NCBI RefSeq assembly: GCF_000428985.1
Contig: NZ_AUAZ01000006.1
Location: 1 to 64,000 of the forward strand
Length of the DNA stretch: 64,000 bases
Origin: Marinobacterium litorale DSM 23545
Lineage (GTDB): Bacteria > Pseudomonadota > Gammaproteobacteria > Pseudomonadales > Balneatricaceae
Direction: 5' to 3'
Of the stretch, positions 58,041 through 64,000 are shown piece after piece (position 1 is the first letter of the stretch; the number at the start of each line of letters is the position of its first letter). Under the pieces are notes generated by a model. That model was not told the origin of the DNA. It did not search any database and saw nothing but the letters and a program-made list of their open reading frames with translations. The position numbers were made by a program, and so were the translations under genes.

Positions 58041-60321
58041 TCTGTTTCTCCGAAGATCCCGTGGCGTGAGATGTGTCCTCTCCCGTCGGTAACTGAATCG
58101 TGAATACCGCACCGCCCTCTGGATGGTTTGCCACACTCAGATGTCCGCCCATCGTTTGCACAATCCGATGGGAGATCGACAGCCCCAGTCCCAACCCCTG
58201 TCCCGACTTCTTGGTGGTGTAAAAGGGCTCAAACACCCGGGCCTGATCCACTGCCGGAATGCCGGGTCCGTGATCACGCACGGACAGTTCGATCCAGTGT
58301 GAGTCCCGCGCCAGGGTTACATCGATCTGTCCATCCGCCTGCCCCTCCATCGCATGCAGGGCATTGGAGAGCAGATTCACCAGCACCTGTTCCAGACGCA
58401 GACTGTCGCCGCGCACATAGATCTCACCCAGATCCTCGGGCCAGTTCACCACCACTCTGGCTTTTTCGAACCGCCCGTACATCAGTGACATGGCTCCATC
58501 CCGCACGCTCTGCAGGCAGACGCGCTCAGCAGCGCCACTGCTTTTGCGGGCAAACTCTTTAAGGGGGTGGATAATGCGGCTCATGCGCTCGGTAAGTGCT
58601 CCGATCTCCTGCAAATTTGTATCCACCGTTTCCAGTCGATCCCGAGCCAGAAATGCGCGAGCATTGTCGGCGTAGTTACGGATCGCGGTCAGCGGCTGAT
58701 TCAATTCGTGGTTGATACCGGCGGACATCTGTCCGATCACCGCAAGCTTGGCGGTTTGGATCAATTCATTCTGCGTCCGCCCATGTTGCTCCATCTCCTC
58801 GACCAGTTTGGCGTTTGCGCGACTGAGATCGATGGTCCGTTCCTGCACACGGGTTTCCAGCGCCTCCTGGGCGGCCTTCAGCTGGCGCTCCTGCTCCTTG
58901 CGCTCGGTCAGATCATGAATGGTCACAATAAAGTGTCGGGAGCCGGCCAGCGTCATCCGGTTGATATTCAGCTCCAGCGGCAATCGACTGCCATCCTGAC
59001 GCAGCCCGGTTGCCTCAATCGACAGCAGGTCCGGCGTTTCCGGGTCATCCGCCAGAATATGGCGCCAACATAGCGCCCGGTCAGCCTGTGCCAGCAGCTG
59101 ACTGAAGTAATGCCCCCTGATTTGATCAATGGCAAAGCCAAACAGTTTCTCCGCGGTGGGATTGATCGACTCAATAGATCCACTGGTATCCAGCATCACC
59201 AACCCCGCGTGGGTGTTATCGATGATCGCACGAACCCGCGCTTCGTTCTCCTCCAGTGCCATCATCTCCCGTTGCTGAAAACGTGCCCGCTCCTTGACGA
59301 TGCGCCGGCGCGCCAACAGGAACAACACCAGCAGCGCCACTGCGGCGGTGCTAAAGCCCATCATCAACACACTGCGCAGCATGCTGTTTTCCACCGGCTC
59401 CAGGCTCGCCAGCACTGAAACATGCAAACCGAAACCAGGCACCTGTTTGCGCTGCAGCAGGAACTGCCGCGGCTTCAAGCCATCAAGCGCTTCATTCTCA
59501 ATATGCCGGCTGTCCAACAGCGTGATCAGCTCGCCCCCACTGTCGAGCTGTTCCCGCTTGAGAATCTCAAGCTCCGTCAGCTCGTAGTTACCGTAACGCA
59601 GACTGGAAACAATGCGCTGCATCTCCTGCTGAGATAAGGGCTGCAGAGAACGAAACTTCCAGTCCGGGCGCGTCGAGATAAAGATAATGCCGTCGGAATC
59701 GGTAACCAGCAGATCGATCAGCGGGTTGCTCCAGTGACGCTCTACATCATGTAAATCGACCTTGACCACAACGACACCCACGATCCGCCCGTCCTGATGC
59801 AACGGGTAGGAGAAATAGTAGCCGCGTTTATTGGAGGTGGTACCCAGCGCGAAATAGCGCCCTTCCTGACCCTCCATAGCATCCTGAAAATAGGGACGAA
59901 AGCTGAAATCGCGGCCGATGAAGGTGGTATCCGAACGCCAGTTACTGGCCGCGACCGTCACCCCTTCAGCATTCATCAGATAGACATCCGTGGTGCCGAT
60001 AATCCCATTAACCTCCTCCAGGTAGCGACTGGCGCGCTCCAGTATGGGGTCGCCCAGGGGCGCGGTCACAGCTGAGTGTAACTCCGAGTGAGTGGCCAAC
60101 AGATGGGGCAGGTCTTTGTAGCGATCCAGCTTCTGCTGAAGGCTCAGCATGTAGCGGTCGAGATGGGATTCGGCACTGCGCTGCAGCTCGTCAATCGCCT
60201 GCTGTCGACTGACCACACCGGTCTCCACCAGCAGCAGGACAAACAGTGTCAGCAGCAGTGTAATCAGTAGTGGTCTGTATGCCCTCAGCGAACTGACGGG
60301 CCTGCCGGTATCAACCGCCAT
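58027..60321 (-). CDS. dctB: C4-dicarboxylate sensor histidine kinase DctB with extra PAS domain
   Basis: A 764-residue membrane kinase. TM1 is about 18-37, followed by a periplasmic double-Cache sensor (about 45-320, with GRDFSFRPYFQDAMEGQEGRY split as GRDFSFRPYFQDA and EGQEGRYFALGT). TM2 is about 325-345. A PAS domain follows (about 375-490, IDNTHAGLVMLDTSGSIESI), then a coiled coil and the kinase core with His538 in GINHELNQPLTAIRNYAD and ATP motifs NLLSNALHA, DHGPGIP and GLGLGLSIS. DctB of rhizobia and Pseudomonas is about 600 residues and lacks this PAS insert. The ATG at 60321 is one choice; a GTG at 60327 has a closer GGGGAG. Confidence 0.93.
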   Translation of the reverse strand: MAVDTGRPVSSLRAYRPLLITLLLTLFVLLLVETGVVSRQQAIDELQRSAESHLDRYMLSLQQKLDRYKDLPHLLATHSELHSAVTAPLGDPILERASRYLEEVNGIIGTTDVYLMNAEGVTVAASNWRSDTTFIGRDFSFRPYFQDAMEGQEGRYFALGTTSNKRGYYFSYPLHQDGRIVGVVVVKVDLHDVERHWSNPLIDLLVTDSDGIIFISTRPDWKFRSLQPLSQQEMQRIVSSLRYGNYELTELEILKREQLDSGGELITLLDSRHIENEALDGLKPRQFLLQRKQVPGFGLHVSVLASLEPVENSMLRSVLMMGFSTAAVALLVLFLLARRRIVKERARFQQREMMALEENEARVRAIIDNTHAGLVMLDTSGSIESINPTAEKLFGFAIDQIRGHYFSQLLAQADRALCWRHILADDPETPDLLSIEATGLRQDGSRLPLELNINRMTLAGSRHFIVTIHDLTERKEQERQLKAAQEALETRVQERTIDLSRANAKLVEEMEQHGRTQNELIQTAKLAVIGQMSAGINHELNQPLTAIRNYADNARAFLARDRLETVDTNLQEIGALTERMSRIIHPLKEFARKSSGAAERVCLQSVRDGAMSLMYGRFEKARVVVNWPEDLGEIYVRGDSLRLEQVLVNLLSNALHAMEGQADGQIDVTLARDSHWIELSVRDHGPGIPAVDQARVFEPFYTTKKSGQGLGLGLSISHRIVQTMGGHLSVANHPEGGAVFTIQLPTGEDTSHATGSSEKQNDQY

Positions 60322-60357
60322 AACCACGGCATCTCCCCATCTCGCTTCCTGCATGAC

Positions 60358-60386
60358 TTGAAATTGGCTAGGCTGAATCTTACTTT
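60358..60386 (+). promoter_or_regulatory. Candidate sigma-70 promoter for pyruvate kinase
   Basis: TTGAAA (60358-60363), a 17-base spacer and TACTTT (60381-60386) lie about 50 bases before the ATG at 60436. Confidence 0.5.
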
Positions 60387-60435
60387 AGTCGCGCCACGCC
60401 GAACAGGCGCATCTCCTTTCAGCCAGAGATCAAGC

Positions 60436-61872
60436 ATGCATAAACGAACCAAGATCGTCGCAACGCTCGGCCCGGCCACCGATAAACCCGGTGTGCTGGA
60501 ACAGCTCATCCGCGAAGGCGTCAACACCGTGCGCCTCAATTTCTCCCATGGCAGCGCCGATGATCACCGCCAGCGTGTTCTGGCCGTGCGCGAAGCCTGC
60601 CGCAAGCTCGGTGCCTCAGTTGCCACGCTGGGCGACCTGCAGGGGCCCAAGATCCGTATTGCCCGCTTCGCTGAAGGCCCGATTCAACTGGAGGTCGGGG
60701 ACCCGTTTGCCCTTGATGCCGCTTTAGAAACGGAAGCGGGCACACAGACCGAAGTCGGTATCGACTACAAGGCGCTCCCGGAGGACTGCCGTGAGGGCGA
60801 TATCCTGCTACTGGACGATGGCCGGGTTCAGCTGCGAGTGACCGGCATCAAAGGCTCTCGGATCGAGACCGAAGTCACCATCGGCGGCAACCTTTCAAAC
60901 AATAAAGGGATCAACCGTCAGGGGGGAGGCCTGTCGGCGGCGGCGCTGACCAACAAGGATCGTTTCGATATCAAGGTCGCAGCGGAGCTCGACCTGGACT
61001 ACGTTGCGGTCTCGTTCCCCCGCAGCGGCGCCGACCTGGAAGAGGCCCGCCACCTGCTGGATGAAGCCGGCAGCCGGGCCGAGATTATCGCCAAGGTCGA
61101 GCGTGCAGAAACGGTCGCCACGGCTGAAGCGCTGGATGAGATTATCCTCGCCAGCGATGGCGTCATGGTGGCGCGGGGTGACCTGGGGGTTGAGATCGGC
61201 GATGCGGAGCTGATCGGCGTGCAAAAGCACATCATCCGCCGTGCCCGCGAACTCAACCGGGTCGTAATAACCGCCACTCAGATGATGGAGACAATGATCA
61301 CCAGCCCCATGCCGACCCGGGCCGAGGTGTTCGATGTGGCGAACGCGATTCTCGATGGCACCGATGCCGTAATGCTGTCCGCGGAAACCGCGGCAGGTGC
61401 CTACCCGGTGGAGGTTGTACAGGCGATGAGCCGGATCTGCCAGGGCGCAGAGAAACATCAGCTGTCGCGCCCGGCGCCCAGCGAACCGGAAACACCCTGT
61501 TCCAGCACTGACGAAGCGATCGCCCGGTCCGCCATGTACACAGCGAACGGATTGCCAACCATCAAAGCGATCATCTGCCTGACCGAATCCGGCTCCACGC
61601 CGCTGTGGATGTCCCGTATTCGCTCTGGCCTGCCGATCTACGCGCTGACCCGCAACGAACAGACCATGCGCCGCGTCGCACTCTACCGCGGCGTGGAGCC
61701 GATGTTTTTCGATGCAACGGCCGTAAGTGAGGCAGCACTCAACAAGGAGCTGCTGGCTGGGCTGGAAGCGGCCGGCAAGATCACCAGCGGTGATACCGTC
61801 CTGCTGACCCGCGGGCAGACGCTGGGCGTACACGGTGGCACCAACTCCATGCAGATCATTCAGGTACCCTGA
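60436..61872 (+). CDS. pyk: Pyruvate kinase
   Basis: A 478-residue enzyme that makes pyruvate and ATP from PEP and ADP. KRTKIVATLGPATD, VRLNFSHGSADDH, LGDLQGPKIRI, the catalytic-lysine region IIAKVERAE and DGVMVARGDLGVEIG are present, as is TATQMMETMITSPMPTRAEV. The length fits the type II (PykA) form. The ATG at 60436 was chosen because the conserved sequence begins right after it. It is divergent from dctB, and tex follows three bases after its stop codon. Confidence 0.96.
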   Translation: MHKRTKIVATLGPATDKPGVLEQLIREGVNTVRLNFSHGSADDHRQRVLAVREACRKLGASVATLGDLQGPKIRIARFAEGPIQLEVGDPFALDAALETEAGTQTEVGIDYKALPEDCREGDILLLDDGRVQLRVTGIKGSRIETEVTIGGNLSNNKGINRQGGGLSAAALTNKDRFDIKVAAELDLDYVAVSFPRSGADLEEARHLLDEAGSRAEIIAKVERAETVATAEALDEIILASDGVMVARGDLGVEIGDAELIGVQKHIIRRARELNRVVITATQMMETMITSPMPTRAEVFDVANAILDGTDAVMLSAETAAGAYPVEVVQAMSRICQGAEKHQLSRPAPSEPETPCSSTDEAIARSAMYTANGLPTIKAIICLTESGSTPLWMSRIRSGLPIYALTRNEQTMRRVALYRGVEPMFFDATAVSEAALNKELLAGLEAAGKITSGDTVLLTRGQTLGVHGGTNSMQIIQVP

Positions 61873-61875
61873 CGC

Positions 61876-64000
61876 ATGCGGATCGCTGAACAGCTGGCCG
61901 GCGAGCTCAACGTCGGTATCAATCAGATCAACGCTACCCTGGCGTTACTCGATGAAGGGGCCAGCGTCCCCTTCATCGCCCGCTACCGGAAAGAGGCCAC
62001 CGGCGCACTGGATGATACCCAGCTGCGCCAGTTGCATACCCGTTTAGGCCAATTGCGTGAGCTGGAGGCACGCCGGGATACGATCCTCAGCCAACTGACG
62101 GACAGCGGTCATCTCACCGATGAACTGCGCGGTGAGTTGCTGGCAGCGGATAACCGCACCCGACTGGAGGACCTCTACGCGCCCTACCGCCCCAAACGGC
62201 GCAACAAAGCCCAGGAGGCACGCGAAGCGGGTCTTGAGCCGCTGGCACGCCAGGTTCTGGAACACCCCGAGCGTGACCCCGCGGGCCGCGCTGGTGATTA
62301 TCTCTCACCCGAACATGGGCTGGATTCACCGGACGCCGTACTGGAATCGGTTCGTCATCTGCTGATTGAACAGCTCAGCGAATCGGCCGATCTGCTGGAA
62401 ACACTGCGCAGCAGACTCTGGTCTCAGGGCGAGCTCAGCACCCGTGCCAGTCGTGGCAAGGCCGACCCGGACAGCAAGTTTCGCGACTACTTCGAGTATG
62501 CCGAACCGATCGGCCGCATCCCCTCCCACCGGGCTATGGCCATCCTCCGGGGCGAGCAGGAAGGGATTCTCAAGTACAAACTGGAGTTTCCGGACAGCGA
62601 TAGCACCCGGGGCATCGACACCGTTCAACGCCATTGGAAGCTGCGCGCTCCCGGACCGTGGATGCAACGCACGCTGGAACAGGCCTGGTCACGGAAGCTG
62701 CAACCGCAGCTGGAAACCGAACTGGTCAGGCGTCTGCGTGAGGCAGCGGAGGCGGCCGCAATCGATGTATTCGCGCGCAACCTGAATGATCTGCTGCTGG
62801 CACCACCGGCCGGAGGCCGGGCTACAGTAGGGCTGGATCCGGGCCTGCGTACCGGGGTCAAAGTCGCGGTCGTTGATGCGACCGGGCGACTGCTGGAGCA
62901 CACGACCATCTATCCGCACGCGCCACGCAAACAGTGGGACGCCAGCCTGGATCAACTGCGCGCACTTTGCCGCCGACACAGTGTGGAGCTGATCGCCATT
63001 GGTAATGGCACCGCGTCCCGGGAAACCGAGCAGCTGGCCCGCGAACTTTCACAGAAACACCCCGAGCTGGGCGTTCAGCCGGTGGTTGTCAGTGAAGCCG
63101 GGGCGTCGGTCTATTCGGCCTCGGAACTGGCCGCGAAGGAGTTTCCGGATCTGGATGTGAGTATCCGGGGCGCCGTGTCCATTGCCCGTCGTCTGCAAGA
63201 TCCATTGGCTGAACTGGTCAAGATCGACCCACGCTCCATCGGTGTCGGTCAGTATCAGCACGATGTTAACCAGACTCAGCTCAGTGGTGCTCTGGATGCC
63301 GTCGTTGAGGATTGCGTCAACCATGTGGGAGTTGATCTGAATACCGCATCCAGCCCGCTGTTACGCCATGTATCGGGGCTCAACACCAAGCTGGCGGATA
63401 ACATCGTTGAGTACCGTGACGAGAACGGTGCCTTCAAAAACCGCCGTGAGCTACTCAAGGTCAAACGGCTCGGGCCCAAGGCGTTTGAGCTCAGCGCCGG
63501 TTTTTTGCGCATTCGTGATGGCGAGGAGCCACTGGACAACTCCGCGGTACACCCGGAATCCTACCCACTGGTGGATCGCATTGCGGCTGCCGCCGGAGTC
63601 GACCGCTCAGCGCTGCTGGCCGATGCCGAACGCCTGAATGGCCTGGACCCGGAGCATTTCGTTCGAGAAGGATTTGGCCTCTATACGGTCAAGGATGTCT
63701 TCACGGAGCTGGAGAAGCCCGGTCGCGACCCACGCCCCGAGTTCCGGTCGGTGGCGTTCAAGGAGGGCGTCGAGACCCTGGGGGATCTGGCCCCGGGTAT
63801 GTCACTGGAAGGCGTGGTGACTAACGTGACACACTTCGGAGCATTCGTTGATATCGGTGTCCATCAGGATGGCCTTGTGCATATCTCGGAGCTGGCAGAC
63901 CGGTTTATCAAGGACCCGCATGAGGTTGTCAGTAGCGGACAGATTGTGCAGGTGCGGGTACTCGACGTGGATGAGCGACGCAAGCGTGTCAGTCTGTCCA
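61876..64000 (+). CDS. tex: Transcription accessory protein Tex (cut by window end)
   Basis: The frame opens with ATG at 61876 and is still open at 64000, giving 708 codons of an expected 770 or so. The N-terminal helical part contains ASVPFIARYRKEATGALDD. The YqgF/RNase H-like domain includes GLDPGLRTGVKVAVVD. The helix-hairpin-helix region includes NTASSPLLRHVSGL and LKVKRLGPKAFELSAGFLRI. The S1 RNA-binding domain begins at GMSLEGVVTNVTHFGAFVDI and runs to the edge. Tex binds nucleic acid and affects transcription and stress tolerance. It follows pyk by three bases. Confidence 0.96.
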   Translation, partial: MRIAEQLAGELNVGINQINATLALLDEGASVPFIARYRKEATGALDDTQLRQLHTRLGQLRELEARRDTILSQLTDSGHLTDELRGELLAADNRTRLEDLYAPYRPKRRNKAQEAREAGLEPLARQVLEHPERDPAGRAGDYLSPEHGLDSPDAVLESVRHLLIEQLSESADLLETLRSRLWSQGELSTRASRGKADPDSKFRDYFEYAEPIGRIPSHRAMAILRGEQEGILKYKLEFPDSDSTRGIDTVQRHWKLRAPGPWMQRTLEQAWSRKLQPQLETELVRRLREAAEAAAIDVFARNLNDLLLAPPAGGRATVGLDPGLRTGVKVAVVDATGRLLEHTTIYPHAPRKQWDASLDQLRALCRRHSVELIAIGNGTASRETEQLARELSQKHPELGVQPVVVSEAGASVYSASELAAKEFPDLDVSIRGAVSIARRLQDPLAELVKIDPRSIGVGQYQHDVNQTQLSGALDAVVEDCVNHVGVDLNTASSPLLRHVSGLNTKLADNIVEYRDENGAFKNRRELLKVKRLGPKAFELSAGFLRIRDGEEPLDNSAVHPESYPLVDRIAAAAGVDRSALLADAERLNGLDPEHFVREGFGLYTVKDVFTELEKPGRDPRPEFRSVAFKEGVETLGDLAPGMSLEGVVTNVTHFGAFVDIGVHQDGLVHISELADRFIKDPHEVVSSGQIVQVRVLDVDERRKRVSLS

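Overview
The window is a gene-dense stretch of chromosome from a gammaproteobacterium. GC content is fairly high, codon use is uniform, and most genes are housekeeping genes. The gene orders rppH-ptsP, ygfB-pepP-ubiH-ubiI-gcvTH, zapA-6S RNA-fau, hemCDXY, ubiD-rho-trxA-ppx, nudE/yrfG-hslR-hslO-pckA and tesA/ybbAP are typical of Gammaproteobacteria. The sigma-54-controlled DctPQM TRAP transporter, the ubiquinone genes and the chemoreceptor fit an aerobic, motile marine bacterium of the Oceanospirillales/Marinobacterium type. That placement is an inference from gene content, not from a database search.

Layout. 1-300: the 3' end of an IS4-family transposase, cut by the window edge. 349-7541: a TANGO2/NRDE protein, ptsP, rppH, a HAD phosphatase, a CBS protein, a Tas-like aldo/keto reductase and rlmI. 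7605-13741 (minus): gcvH, gcvT, ubiI, ubiH, pepP and ygfB; gcvP does not follow gcvH. 13820-16735: a diguanylate cyclase with three periplasmic solute-binding domains. 16829-18495: a ZapB-like coiled coil, zapA, 6S RNA, fau and a 41-residue membrane peptide. 18806-23012: an AEC transporter, a GcvR-like ACT protein, an MFS transporter and argH. 23334-28151: the hemC-hemD-hemX-hemY operon and yqhA. 28145-35228: a [2Fe-2S] ferredoxin, ubiD, rho, trxA, ppx and pckA. 35440-38964: hslO, hslR, yrfG, nudE and sodB. 38997-46136: tesA, the ybbA-ybbP ABC system, a large DUF748 protein and a 40-residue membrane peptide. 46339-51174: rpiA, ilvA, a RimB-RimK fusion and two small membrane proteins of unknown function. 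51313-60321: a C4-dicarboxylate region comprising dctPQM, a chemoreceptor with a c-type heme motif, dctD and dctB. 60358-64000: pyruvate kinase and tex, which is cut by the window end.

How the genes work together. The clearest system is the dicarboxylate module. DctB senses outside and phosphorylates DctD. DctD should act at a well-formed -24/-12 promoter (54594-54608) in front of dctPQM. Repeats of an ACTCAA-core sequence lie 120-290 bp upstream of that promoter, between it and the divergent chemoreceptor gene, and are candidate DctD sites. The chemoreceptor carries a periplasmic CxxCH motif, which suggests heme-based sensing coupled to substrate uptake. PckA, pyruvate kinase and PtsP sit at the PEP-pyruvate-oxaloacetate node that dicarboxylate growth depends on.

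The most unusual items are the heme-type chemoreceptor, the single-chain RimB-RimK protein, the triple-sensor diguanylate cyclase, the GAFTDA variant in DctD, the stand-alone ferredoxin overlapping ubiD, and three small membrane proteins of unknown function. No rRNA, tRNA, CRISPR array or prophage was seen.
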